Positions 1 through 8,299 of a stretch of DNA of 64,000 bases are shown piece by piece (the first letter of the stretch is position 1; the number at the start of each line of letters is the position of its first letter). This DNA is from Adlercreutzia sp. ZJ176 (GTDB lineage Bacteria; Actinomycetota; Coriobacteriia; Coriobacteriales; Eggerthellaceae). The notes under the pieces were generated by a model that saw only the letters and a program-made list of their open reading frames with translations, was not told the DNA's origin and did no database searches. Where the stretch lies: the NCBI RefSeq assembly GCF_011038975.1, contig NZ_JAAKEC010000012.1, positions 1 to 64,000 of the forward strand, given 5' to 3'. Both the position numbers and the translations under genes were made by a program.

Positions 1-50
1 CCGTTCTTCATCATCTTGGCGCCGCAGACGCCGCATTTTGGGCTAGACAC
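1..50 (-). CDS. N-terminus of a transposase-like zinc-ribbon protein (cut by window edge)
   Basis: Reading the minus strand from a GTG at 50 gives VSSPKCGVCGAKMMKNG, running off the window. A CxxC knuckle followed by a Lys/Asn/Gly stretch is typical of the amino-terminal zinc ribbon of several transposase groups (IS1249-like and related), where it helps bind the element ends. A purine-rich GGGGGTGAG lies just upstream of the GTG, so this start is plausible. Only about 16 residues are visible, so the family is a guess; other zinc-ribbon proteins remain possible. The repeat-rich, gene-free DNA to its right fits an element boundary. Confidence 0.45.
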   Translation of the reverse strand, partial: MSSPKCGVCGAKMMKN

Positions 51-121
51 CGCTCACCCCCGACCCGGACTGACTTTTTTCTCGAAAAAGTGTCCCCGAA
101 CAGGGGTGTCAAGTGCTTTTG

Positions 122-143
122 TTACACGCTTTCTTGCCTATAG
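122..143. repeat. Diverged copy of a 22-bp dispersed motif
   Basis: This stretch reads TTACACGCTTTCTTGCCTAT and differs from the 212-233 and 804-825 copies at a few positions. It is the copy closest to the transposase-like start at 50, so it may be the terminal sequence of that element. Confidence 0.4.
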
Positions 144-211
144 GGAAGTTGGTCGGCAACAACTCCGGAGGCATGTATGTCTAGCTTGAACTGGGAAGAT
201 AGGGTAATTCT

Positions 212-233
212 TTACACACTTTTCTGCCTATAT
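212..233. repeat. 22-bp dispersed repeat, copy 1
   Basis: The motif begins TTACACACTTTTCTGCCTAT and is identical at 804-825. Two identical copies about 590 bp apart, in a gap next to a probable insertion sequence, suggest element ends or a solo-end remnant. No flanking duplication was recognised. Confidence 0.5.
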
Positions 234-240
234 CCCCGCT

Positions 241-588
241 TATGCCATCCTGAGCGGGCGAGCCCCCTGTGCCACTGATAGTCGTTACGGGTTTCGCCCT
301 TCAAGCCGGAGGGCGATAATCCGCGTTGCGAGGACGGCGCGGTGACTCATCCTGAGCGGGCAAGCCCCCTTGTGTCATCCTGGGTAGGCGAATCCCTCCT
401 GCGTGCATCCTGAGCAGGCGAATCTCCCCTTATGTCATCCTGAACAGGCAAGCCTCCCCTCGTGTCATCCTGAGCGAGCGAAGCGAGTCGAAGGATCCGG
501 CCCTGGGCATGGCGCGCCCGCATGCGCAGCCCGCTCGCGACCAGATCCTTCGACTGCGCGCCCTGCGGGCGCTCCGCTCAGGATGACA
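241..588. repeat. Array of short intergenic palindromic repeats
   Basis: Degenerate units starting TCATCCTGAGC recur at roughly 30-bp spacing from about 244 to 480. They end in a longer unit whose arms (CATCCTGAGCGAGCGAAGCG at about 465, and its reverse-complement-like partner ending GCTCAGGATGACA at 588) can pair across the intervening sequence. The right arm, 541-588, is identical over 48 bp to 22748-22795. This resembles REP/ERIC-type non-coding repeats. The function is not visible in the sequence. Confidence 0.55.
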
Positions 589-803
589 CGGGAGGCGATC
601 TAGGCAGGAGCTCTTCTCAGGATGACATGGGAGGACAACCTAGGCGGCGCTCCGCTCAGTGACATGGAAGGGGAGGGCGCCTGACACACATGCTTCGCTC
701 AGGATGGCATGCAGGGGCATTGCGCTCTTGCGTGCGGCGACTCGGGGAGCGACTGGAACGAGTTCCACATGCCCACGAATTACGGGCAGTGAACGATCGA
801 TCC

Positions 804-825
804 TTACACACTTTTCTGCCTATAT
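804..825. repeat. 22-bp dispersed repeat, copy 2
   Basis: Identical to 212-233. It is followed directly by AT-rich sequence and the 868-896 hairpin. Confidence 0.5.
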
Positions 826-867
826 GCCCTATAACCCGCATAACCCGGCTTCGCCTGGAAAAGAAGG

Positions 868-896
868 GGCCTGGCGAGAGGGGAGCTCGCCAGGCC
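868..896. other. GC-rich hairpin upstream of rarA
   Basis: Arms GGCCTGGCGA (868-877) and TCGCCAGGCC (887-896) are perfectly complementary around a 9-nt loop. There is no good T-run on the plus side; the minus side carries a modest CCTTCTTTTCC. It could be a terminator for leftward transcription or simply a repeat hairpin. Confidence 0.4.
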
Positions 897-1090
897 AAAA
901 GGAGGGGATGATGCGGCTTTGCGCCGCTCTGCTTTTAAAGGGATAAAGCAGGCAAGCAAGGTAGGAGGGGAGCCTATCAACTTGCTGACGTCAGTATAGA
1001 GGACGGGCTTGAATAACCCGTGAACCGCAAGTGGCGAACTTGTGGATTTCGGTTCAAGTCCAAGCCCAAACTTTTCCGAAATCTTTCACA

Positions 1091-1126
1091 GAAACATTTG
1101 TTCGTAAAGAGCAGACATGGTATGAT
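1091..1126 (+). promoter_or_regulatory. rarA promoter with LexA-like box; leaderless start
   Basis: A -35 TTGTTC (1098-1103) and a -10 TATGAT (1121-1126) are separated by exactly 17 bp. The -35 is embedded in GAAACATTTGTTCG (1091-1104), which matches the Gram-positive SOS box CGAACATATGTTCG at 11 of 14 positions. Transcription would begin about 1132-1134, on the ATG at 1134, so the message would be leaderless. LexA control is inferred from the match only. Confidence 0.5.
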
Positions 1127-1133
1127 GCGTCGC

Positions 1134-2573
1134 ATGGAAACTCTTTTCACAGAATTCGAGAACGCCGAGCGCACGAAGGTGGCGCCGCTCGCGGTGCGCA
1201 TGCGCCCGCGCTCGCTTGACGAGCTGGTGGGCCAGACCGAGGCGGTCGGGCCGGGCAGCTGGCTGCGCGCCGCCATCGAGCAGGACCACCTGAGCTCGGT
1301 GATACTGTTCGGCCCCGCCGGCACGGGGAAGACCTCGCTCGCCCACGTGGTCGCGGAGACCACGAAGGCCACGTTCGTGGAGGTGTCGGCCATCGGCGGC
1401 ACGGTGTCGGACCTGCGCCGCGAGATCGACGCAGCGGAGAAGCGCCTCGTCATGGGCGGCCTGCGCACCATCCTGTTCGTCGATGAGATCCACCGCTTCA
1501 ACCGCAGCCAGCAGGACGCGCTGCTGCACGCCGTGGAGGACCGCATGGTGGTCCTGGTGGGCGCCACCACCGAGAACCCGTTCTTCGAGGTGAACTCGGC
1601 CCTCATCTCGCGCTCGCGCGTGGTCGAGCTGCACGCGCTCTCCGACGAGGACATCGCCCTGCTCGTGAGCCGCGCGCTCGCGGACGAGCGCGGCCTTGCC
1701 GGCGCCTACGTGCTCGAGGACGCCGCACGTGACGCCATCGTCACGCTGGCCGGGGGAGACGGGCGCGGCGCGCTCACCACGCTCGAGCTCGCGGCGGGCA
1801 TGACGGGTCCCGGCGCGCCGGAGGCGCCCGTGACCATCACGGAGGACATGGTGCGTGCCGCCACGCCCCACCGCTCGCTGCCCTATGACAAGAACAAGGA
1901 CATGCACTATGACGTCATCTCGGCGTTCATCAAGTCCATGCGCGGGAGCGACCCTGACGCGGCCGTGTACTGGCTCGCGCGCATGATCGACGGCGGGGAG
2001 GATCCCAAGTTCATCGCGCGGCGCATGTTCATCGCCGCGTCCGAGGACGTCGGCAACGCCGACCCGAACGCGCTTCTGGTGGCCGAGGCGGCGTTTCGGA
2101 GCGCCGAGGTGATCGGCTACCCGGAGTGCCGCATCAACCTGGCCCAGGCCGCCATCTACCTGGCACTCGCGCCGAAGAGCAACGCCGCCGAGGCCGCCAT
2201 AGACGCCGCGCTCTCCGAGGTGCGCCACGGCCCGCGGCGTGACGTGCCCGACTACCTGCGCGACCGGCACCGCCCCGGATCGGAGAACTACGGCACGTAC
2301 CGGTACCCGCACAACTACCCGGGCGGCTGGGTTGACCAGCGCTACCTGCCCGAGGGACTCGAGCGCGGCTGCTTCTACCACCCCAGCGAGCGCGGCTGGG
2401 AGGCCTACCGCGCTGAGGCTGCCGCGCGTGACCGCGCCGAGGCCACGCGTCCCGCGCGGCCCGCCCCGCGCGCGGAGAAGGCGCAGCGCGCGAGCGCGAA
2501 GGCGACGGGCGCGGCGGATGCAGATGATGCGGCGCCTGCGAAGCGCGCGGGAGGGGGCGCAACGCGCGGGTAA
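1134..2573 (+). CDS. rarA: Replication-associated recombination protein A (RarA/MgsA), AAA ATPase
   Basis: RarA is a clamp-loader-like AAA+ ATPase that acts at stalled replication forks together with SSB. The 479-residue product shows Walker A GPAGTGKTS (residues 60-68), Walker B LFVDEIH (114-120) and a sensor-like GATTENP, followed by the C-terminal tetramerisation region (DVISAFIKSMRGSDPDAAVYW). The end is an Ala/Arg/Lys-rich tail longer than usual. The frame opens upstream at 1020, but METLFTEFE at 1134 is chosen because family members start this way and a good promoter ends right before it. It is transcribed alone; the DUF948 gene follows after a 100-bp gap. Confidence 0.93.
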   Translation: METLFTEFENAERTKVAPLAVRMRPRSLDELVGQTEAVGPGSWLRAAIEQDHLSSVILFGPAGTGKTSLAHVVAETTKATFVEVSAIGGTVSDLRREIDAAEKRLVMGGLRTILFVDEIHRFNRSQQDALLHAVEDRMVVLVGATTENPFFEVNSALISRSRVVELHALSDEDIALLVSRALADERGLAGAYVLEDAARDAIVTLAGGDGRGALTTLELAAGMTGPGAPEAPVTITEDMVRAATPHRSLPYDKNKDMHYDVISAFIKSMRGSDPDAAVYWLARMIDGGEDPKFIARRMFIAASEDVGNADPNALLVAEAAFRSAEVIGYPECRINLAQAAIYLALAPKSNAAEAAIDAALSEVRHGPRRDVPDYLRDRHRPGSENYGTYRYPHNYPGGWVDQRYLPEGLERGCFYHPSERGWEAYRAEAAARDRAEATRPARPAPRAEKAQRASAKATGAADADDAAPAKRAGGGATRG

Positions 2574-2673
2574 CGATGCGTGGGCGCTTGGCGCATTCGC
2601 TGACCTGCCTGTGTAGAATTGGACGGTGAAGTGTTATAGTTTGCCTTCAATAGCTCGATCAGGAGGAACGGCA

Positions 2674-3330
2674 ATGGAATTTGGTGAATTGCTCAACATC
2701 GCGCTTCCCGTCGTGTACGTCGTCGTCGGCATCGCGCTCGTGTGGCTCGTCGTGGAGCTCGCACTCACCTTCCGCAGGACGCGCCAGGCGGTGTCCGAGG
2801 TGAACGAAACGGTGAGCGAGCTCCATGAGCAGATCAAGCCCACGCTCGACCACGTGGAGAAGATCACCGCGCAGCTCGAGCCCGTCTCGGCGAAGGTCGA
2901 CCCGCTCGTCGACCGCGTGTCGCTCACCGTCGACGCGGCCAACTTGGAGATCATGCGCGTCGACCAGATCCTCGAGGACGTCACGCAGATCACCGACTCG
3001 GTCACCAAGACCATGGACACGGTCGACTCGGTCACGAGCGCGCCGCTCGATTTGGTGAACTCGGTGACTGACAAGGTGCGCGCCCGCCTGAAGGCGCGCG
3101 GCGCCTCCGAGGAGTCGGTGCGCCTGGGCAACGTGGGCAAGCCCGCCAAGCAGAGTGCCGTGCGCGATCTGGTGGACGCCACCGCCGACGCCGCTGAGGC
3201 CGCCGCAGCTGACCGGCGCGAGCGCCGCGCCGCCGCTGCCGCCGACGCTGCTGCCGCAGATGCCGCTGCCGACGCGGCACGCGCCGCCAGCGCAACGGAT
3301 GCCTCCGCCGCGAACGCGGACGGGGCGTAA
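2674..3330 (+). CDS. DUF948-type membrane-anchored coiled-coil protein
   Basis: A 218-residue protein with one N-terminal membrane segment (about residues 6-28, IALPVVYVVVGIALVWLVVELAL). A long heptad-like helix follows (VSEVNETVSELHEQIKPTLDHVEKI), then an Ala/Arg-rich tail. This is the build of DUF948 family proteins, whose role is unknown but which often accompany envelope and stress genes. An ideal AGGAGG at 2661-2666 sets the ATG at 2674 rather than the upstream in-frame ATG at 2626. The AI-2E permease begins 6 nt after its stop, so the two are probably co-transcribed. Confidence 0.8.
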   Translation: MEFGELLNIALPVVYVVVGIALVWLVVELALTFRRTRQAVSEVNETVSELHEQIKPTLDHVEKITAQLEPVSAKVDPLVDRVSLTVDAANLEIMRVDQILEDVTQITDSVTKTMDTVDSVTSAPLDLVNSVTDKVRARLKARGASEESVRLGNVGKPAKQSAVRDLVDATADAAEAAAADRRERRAAAAADAAAADAAADAARAASATDASAANADGA

Positions 3331-3335
3331 AGCCC

Positions 3336-4931
3336 ATGCCTGACCTCTCCCGCATCCCCGCCATCACGCCCGAGCCGCATGCGCCCGCCGCGGCGTCATC
3401 AAGCGCCCCGGCGGGCGTCCCGGCCCCGCCGGCCCCCGTTCCGCCAGCGCCGCCGGCTCCGACCGCCCCTGCCGTTCCGGTAACCCCCGCCGCGTCGGCG
3501 CCCGTCCCCGCGGCTCCCGCAGCCGCCGCTTCCGCGCCCGCGCCGAAGGACCGCGCGAGCCTGTGGCTCGCGCGCGTGTGGACGGCCGTGGGCGCCATCC
3601 TGCTCACCGGCGCGGTGGTCTACCTGCTCAACATCCTGTCCGTGCCGGTGTCCATCCTCATCTGGACGGTCATCCTCGTGTTCTGCCTGCGCGGCATCGT
3701 GAACGCGCTCGACGCGCGCGGCGTCAACCGCACGATCGGCACGGCAGTCGCCTACGCGGTGCTGTTTGCGGTCATCGGGCTCGTGGGCTTCCTCATGTTC
3801 TCGCCGATGTTCGGCCTCAACAGCCAGCTGGCCGACTTGGTGGCCAGCGTGCCCCAGCTGACGAACGACCTCATCGCCTGGGGCAACGACGTGTACCTGC
3901 GCTACGCCCCCGTGCTCGAGGACGAGACGGTCAGGTCCATCATCCAGGACGTGCAGGGCTCGCTCGCCGCATGGGCCTCGTCGTTCGCGCAGGTGAGCGC
4001 TACAGGCCTGGTGAACGTGGGCGCGACGGTCGCCAACAGCCTCATGGCCTTCGGCTTCGCGCTCGTCATCGCGTTCTGGGTGCTCATGGAGCTGCCGGCC
4101 CTCGGGTTCGAGGTGAAGCGCCTCGTCGGCCCGAAGCGCGCCGCGGACGCGGAGTTTCTGCACTACACGTTCACGCGCGTCATGGGCGGCTACATCAAGG
4201 CGACGTTTCTGCAGTGCGCGGTGATCGGCGTGGCATGCGGCGTGCTGTTCGCCGTGGTGGGCATCCCCAACGCGGCGGCGCTCGGCGTCATCACCGGCGT
4301 GTTCAACATCGTCCCGATCATCGGCCCGTGGCTGGGCGGCATGGTCGCCGCCATCACGGCGGTGTTCGTGAGCCCGTTCGCGGCCCTCGTGGCGCTCGTG
4401 GGCACGGTGGCCATCCAGCAGGTCGTCTACACGTTCGTCTCGCCGCGCATCATGGCTGACTCCGTCGACGTGCACCCGGCGCTGACGCTCATCGCCCTCA
4501 TGTGCGGATCGGCGCTCGGCGGCGCCATGAGCGGCCTGCTCGGCGCGCTCGTGGGCATGCTCGCCTCCATCCCGGCGGTGGCCGTGGTCAAGGCGTGCTT
4601 CGTGTACTACTTCGAGAAGAGGACGGGGCGCTGCCTGGTGGCCGAAGACGGCGTGTTCTTCAAGGGGACCCCAGCCGAGGGCGACGTGCCCGACCCCATG
4701 GCCGATGCCACCTCGCCGCACCCCGGCTCCACTGCGTCGTTTTTGCCCGTCGAGCTTGACGAGGGCGGCCAGCCGACGGGGAAGCGCAAGCGTCCGCGCT
4801 TCGTCGGACGCGGCAAGGGCGGGGGCGCCTCGGCTGCGGCCCCTGCTGCGGCGCGCGACGCGGCGCCTGGCGCGGCGCGCGACGCGAAAAAGGGCGCGCG
4901 CCGCTCGTCAGACGCCCACGACAAGCGCTAG
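3336..4931 (+). CDS. AI-2E family transporter (PerM/YdiK-like permease)
   Basis: A 531-residue membrane protein. The first 75 residues are a Pro/Ala-rich, probably disordered cytoplasmic extension. They are followed by about eight hydrophobic segments and the family-typical region YIKATFLQCAVIGVACGVLF ... IIGPWLGG. The tail after about residue 450 is hydrophilic and Lys/Arg/Ala-rich. The family is named for a proposed autoinducer-2 exporter, but members also export other small molecules or ions, so the substrate is open. It lies directly behind the DUF948 gene and ahead of a new promoter for alaS. Confidence 0.85.
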   Translation: MPDLSRIPAITPEPHAPAAASSSAPAGVPAPPAPVPPAPPAPTAPAVPVTPAASAPVPAAPAAAASAPAPKDRASLWLARVWTAVGAILLTGAVVYLLNILSVPVSILIWTVILVFCLRGIVNALDARGVNRTIGTAVAYAVLFAVIGLVGFLMFSPMFGLNSQLADLVASVPQLTNDLIAWGNDVYLRYAPVLEDETVRSIIQDVQGSLAAWASSFAQVSATGLVNVGATVANSLMAFGFALVIAFWVLMELPALGFEVKRLVGPKRAADAEFLHYTFTRVMGGYIKATFLQCAVIGVACGVLFAVVGIPNAAALGVITGVFNIVPIIGPWLGGMVAAITAVFVSPFAALVALVGTVAIQQVVYTFVSPRIMADSVDVHPALTLIALMCGSALGGAMSGLLGALVGMLASIPAVAVVKACFVYYFEKRTGRCLVAEDGVFFKGTPAEGDVPDPMADATSPHPGSTASFLPVELDEGGQPTGKRKRPRFVGRGKGGGASAAAPAAARDAAPGAARDAKKGARRSSDAHDKR

Positions 4932-5066
4932 GAAACATACTATAATGTGACCCCGTCGGCCTGCGGGCCGATCGGGATGACCCCCGCTGGCCTGCGTGCC
5001 GGCGGCTGCCAAGGTAAACCGGGCCGGCTTCGCCGGCTCTGCCATTGATAAGACGAAAGAGCGAAC
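4918..5066 (+). promoter_or_regulatory. alaS promoter and 120-nt leader with GC-rich hairpins
   Basis: A perfect -10 TATAAT lies at 4941-4946 with a poor -35 (ACGACA, 4918-4923) 17 bp upstream. The leader to the ATG at 5067 contains three successive short inverted repeats (around TCGGCCTGCGGGCCGA, GCTGGCCTGCGTGCCGGC and GCCGGCTTCGCCGGC). No T-box consensus is present. The hairpins may tune alaS translation or transcription, but that is inference. Confidence 0.5.
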
Positions 5067-7703
5067 ATGAAGTACATGACAACCGCCGAGATCCGCGAGA
5101 AGTACCTCTCCTACTTCGAGGAGAAGGGATGCAAGCGCATGCCCTCGTCCTCGCTCATTCCCGACGATCCCTCGCTGCTGCTCACGAGCGCCGGCATGGT
5201 GCAGTTCAAGCCCTACTTCCTGCAGCAGAAGCAGCTCGAGGAGCCCTACGTCGGCACCACCACCGTGCAGAAGTGCGTGCGCACCAACGACATCGACATC
5301 ATCGGCACCACGGGGCGCCATCTGAGCTTCTTCGAGATGCTCGGCAACTTCGCCTTCGGCAAGTACTTCAAGCAGGAGATGTGCTCGTGGGCTTACGACT
5401 TCTCCGTGAACGAGCTCGGCCTGCCGCCTGAGCGCCTGTACTTCACCGTGTTCGAGGACGACGACGAGACGATCGAGATCTGGAAGTCGCTCGGCGTGCC
5501 CGAGGACCACATCTCCAAGCTCGGCGAGGACGACAACTTCTGGCGCGCCGGCCCCACCGGCCCGTGCGGCCCGTGCTCCGAGCTCTACTTCGACCAGGGC
5601 CCCGAGTTCGGCTGCGGCAGCCCCGACTGCGCGCCGGGCTGCGACTGCGACCGCTTCCTCGAGTACTGGAACTGCGTGTTCACCCAGTACGACGGGCAGG
5701 AGGACGGCACGCTCGCGCCGCTGCCCAAGAAGAACATCGACACCGGCATGGGCCTCGAGCGCATCGCCGCCATCATGCAGGGCGTCCAGTCCAACTACGA
5801 GACGGACGTGCTGCGCTCGCTCGTGGCCGTCGGCGAGCGCCTCGCGGGCGTGACGTACGGCGACGACCCCGAGCGTGACCTGGCGCTGCGCATCATCGCC
5901 GACCACTCCCGCGCCGTCACCTTCATGATCGCCGACGGCATCCTGCCGTCCAACGAGGGCCGCGGCTACGTGCTGCGCCGCCTGCTGCGCCGCGCCATCA
6001 TGAAGGCGCACCTCATCGGCGTGGAGGGCCCGTTCCTCAACGACTACGTCGACGAGATCGTCCGTCTCATGGGCGACGTCTACCCCGAGATCGTGGAGAA
6101 CCGCGAGCTCGAGCGCAAGCTGATCCTGGCCGAGGAGGACCGCTTCGGCGCCACGCTGCGCCAGGGCCAGGCCTTCCTCGAGGACGCGCTCTCCCAGCTC
6201 GAGGGCACGGTGCTCCCCGGCGAGGAGGCGTTCACGCTGCACGACACCTACGGCTTCCCCGTGGAGATCACGAGCGAGATCTGCGAGGGCCGCGGCGTGA
6301 CCGTCGACATGGACGGCTTCGAGCGCTCCATGGAGGAGCAGCGCGAGCGTGCGCGCGCGGCGGGCGCGAAGGACGCCGAGGCCGCCTGGTCCACCTACGG
6401 CGGCGTCTACGCCGACCTGCTGAACGAGGTGGGCCCCACGCGCTTCGTGGGCTACGAGGCCACCACGGCCGCGGCTCGCGTGCTGGCCCTCGTCAAGGAG
6501 GGCGCGCGCGTCACCGCGCTGGCCCCCGGCGAGGCGGGCGAGGTCATCCTCGACGTCACCCCCTTCTACGCCGAGATGGGCGGCGAAGTGGGCGATACGG
6601 GCGAGATCTCCGCGCCGGCGGGCGCGCTTGAGGTGAGCGACACCAAGGCCCCTGAGAAGGGCCTGTACGTCCATGCGGTGAAGTGCGCCGACGCCGGCAT
6701 CGCCGTGGGCGACGAGGTGACGGCCTCGGTCGACGCGCGCCGCCGCGCCGCCATCGAGCGCAACCACACCGCCACGCACATCCTGCATGCGTCGCTGCGC
6801 ACCGTGCTCGGCGACCACGTGAAGCAGGCGGGCTCGTACGTGGGCCCCGACCGCCTGCGCTTCGACTTCACGCACTTCGAGGCCATGACGCCCGAGCAGA
6901 TCGCCGAGGTGGAGCGCGTGGCCAACGAGCACGTCATGGCGGCGACGGCCACCACCATCTACGAGACGTCGCTCGACGAGGCGCGCGCCGCGGGCGTGAC
7001 GGCGCTGTTCGGCGAGAAGTACGGCGAGAAGGTGCGCGTCGTGGAGGCCGGCGAGTTCTCCCGCGAGCTGTGCGGCGGCTGCCACGTGGGCAACACCGCC
7101 GAGATCGGCCTGGTGAAGGTCATGTCCGAGTCGAGCGTGGGCGCGAACCTGCGCCGCATCGAGGCGGTCACCAGCTTCGGCGCGCTCGAGTACGTGAACA
7201 AGGTCGAGTCCGAGCTCAAGGAGACGGCCGCCGAGCTCCGCGTGCCGCTGTTCGACGTGTCCGAGCGCACGGCCGCCAACGTCAAGGCGCTGAAGGAGAT
7301 CCACCAGAAGGCCAAGCGCGGCAAGTCTATGGTGTCCGACGACGGCATCACCAAGCTCGTCGACGCCGCGGTCACCTCGGCTGCGGGCTACCCGGTCATC
7401 ATCGCGCGCACCGAGGTGCGCGAGGGCGGCATGATGCGCGCCCTGTGGGACGTGGTGCGCGCCCGCATGAGCGCGCCGGGCGCCCTGGTGATCGCCGGCG
7501 AGAAGGACGGCAAGCCCGTGCTCATGGCTGCCGGCACCGACGAGGCGGTCGCCGCGGGCTTCGACGCCGGCAAGCTCATCAAGGCGATGGGCCCGGCCGT
7601 GAAGGGCGGCGGCGGCGGCAAGCCGACCATGGCCCAGGCGGGCGGCAAGGACGCCTCCGGCATCGACGAGGCGCTCGAGATCGCGCGCAAGGCGCTGCTG
7701 TAG
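5067..7703 (+). CDS. alaS: Alanine-tRNA ligase
   Basis: Charges tRNA-Ala in the cytoplasm and edits misacylated Ser and Gly. The 878-residue length is normal. The class II aminoacylation core occupies about residues 1-400. The editing domain shows the zinc-binding HxxxH (H567, H571) and the CGGCH motif (C669, C672, H673). The C-terminal C-Ala domain contains the Gly-rich linker KGGGGGKPTMAQAGG. Start MKYMTTAEIREKYLSYFEEK matches the family. It has its own promoter and ends in a strong terminator, so it is a single-gene unit. Confidence 0.97.
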   Translation: MKYMTTAEIREKYLSYFEEKGCKRMPSSSLIPDDPSLLLTSAGMVQFKPYFLQQKQLEEPYVGTTTVQKCVRTNDIDIIGTTGRHLSFFEMLGNFAFGKYFKQEMCSWAYDFSVNELGLPPERLYFTVFEDDDETIEIWKSLGVPEDHISKLGEDDNFWRAGPTGPCGPCSELYFDQGPEFGCGSPDCAPGCDCDRFLEYWNCVFTQYDGQEDGTLAPLPKKNIDTGMGLERIAAIMQGVQSNYETDVLRSLVAVGERLAGVTYGDDPERDLALRIIADHSRAVTFMIADGILPSNEGRGYVLRRLLRRAIMKAHLIGVEGPFLNDYVDEIVRLMGDVYPEIVENRELERKLILAEEDRFGATLRQGQAFLEDALSQLEGTVLPGEEAFTLHDTYGFPVEITSEICEGRGVTVDMDGFERSMEEQRERARAAGAKDAEAAWSTYGGVYADLLNEVGPTRFVGYEATTAAARVLALVKEGARVTALAPGEAGEVILDVTPFYAEMGGEVGDTGEISAPAGALEVSDTKAPEKGLYVHAVKCADAGIAVGDEVTASVDARRRAAIERNHTATHILHASLRTVLGDHVKQAGSYVGPDRLRFDFTHFEAMTPEQIAEVERVANEHVMAATATTIYETSLDEARAAGVTALFGEKYGEKVRVVEAGEFSRELCGGCHVGNTAEIGLVKVMSESSVGANLRRIEAVTSFGALEYVNKVESELKETAAELRVPLFDVSERTAANVKALKEIHQKAKRGKSMVSDDGITKLVDAAVTSAAGYPVIIARTEVREGGMMRALWDVVRARMSAPGALVIAGEKDGKPVLMAAGTDEAVAAGFDAGKLIKAMGPAVKGGGGGKPTMAQAGGKDASGIDEALEIARKALL

Positions 7704-7773
7704 GAAAGGGCGCGGCTGCGGCGGATGTGCTTGGCGCGTCAGGCGCGCCTGATGCGTCGCAGCTGCGTTGGAG

Positions 7774-7795
7774 AAAGGCCCGCGAGGGCCTTTTT
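7774..7795 (+). terminator. Intrinsic terminator after alaS
   Basis: Stem AAAGGCCC (7774-7781), loop GCGA, stem GGGCCTTT (7786-7793), followed by further T residues. It separates alaS from ruvX. Confidence 0.85.
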
Positions 7796-7865
7796 CGTCA
7801 TCAGGCCCCGGGCCCGCTGCGGCGCCTGGCGGCGAGGGAGGGCGTTTCTCGGGAAAGGGGGAGCG

Positions 7866-8294
7866 ATGAGGGTTCTGGCCCTGGACATCGGGGAGGTGCG
7901 CGTGGGGATCGCGGTGTGCGACCCGGGCGAGCGCGTCGCGAGCCCCGTGTGCGTGCTGCCCGCGTCCGAGGTGCTCGCCTGCGCGAAGCCGTTTCGGCGC
8001 GTGCTCGAGGACTGGGAACCCGAGCTTTTCCTGTGCGGGCTGCCCTATACGCTCTCGGGTGAGGAAGGCCCCCAGGCCGCGCGCATCCGCGCCGCTGCGG
8101 CCCAGGTCAGTGCCGCGTGCGGCATCGACTGCGCGTTTACCGACGAGCGTCTGAGCTCGGCTGCGGCAAAGCGGAGTTTGCGTGAATCGGGCTTGAGCGA
8201 GAAGAACATGCGCGGAAAAGTCGATATGATAGCGGCAAGTCTGTTCTTGCAGGCGTGGCTCGACGAGCGCGCGACCTCGAACGCTGAAAGGTAG
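7866..8294 (+). CDS. ruvX: Putative pre-16S rRNA nuclease / Holliday-junction resolvase-like (YqgF/RuvX)
   Basis: A 142-residue RNase H-fold protein. It starts with the family signature MRVLALDIGEVRVGIAVCDP, whose Asp is a catalytic metal ligand, and carries FTDERLSS and a DMIAASLFLQ segment with the last acidic residue. YqgF is essential in E. coli and matures the 16S rRNA 5' end. The frame is open further upstream, but the ATG at 7866 follows a GGGAAAGGGGGAG Shine-Dalgarno and matches family starts. mltG follows 5 nt downstream; alaS-ruvX-mltG order is common in Gram-positives. Confidence 0.9.
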   Translation: MRVLALDIGEVRVGIAVCDPGERVASPVCVLPASEVLACAKPFRRVLEDWEPELFLCGLPYTLSGEEGPQAARIRAAAAQVSAACGIDCAFTDERLSSAAAKRSLRESGLSEKNMRGKVDMIAASLFLQAWLDERATSNAER

Positions 8295-8299
8295 TACCC

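Larger units (their letters stand above)
51..1090. other. Gene-free, repeat-rich gap right of the putative insertion sequence
   Basis: About 1 kb with no convincing gene; the short open frames here are translations of repeats. It holds a 22-bp motif in two identical copies (212-233, 804-825) and one diverged copy near 122-143. It also holds a run of short units starting CATCCTGAGC (about 244-480), a longer palindromic unit (465-590), a small hairpin (294-316) and a strong hairpin (868-896). Composition is mixed and less GC-rich than the flanking genes. This looks like accumulated mobile-element ends and REP-like sequence. Confidence 0.6.

Noticed and set aside
6683-8062. A 459-codon plus-strand frame overlapping alaS and ruvX
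   Set aside because: Arg/Gly/His-rich alternate-frame translation of alaS that also crosses a strong terminator.
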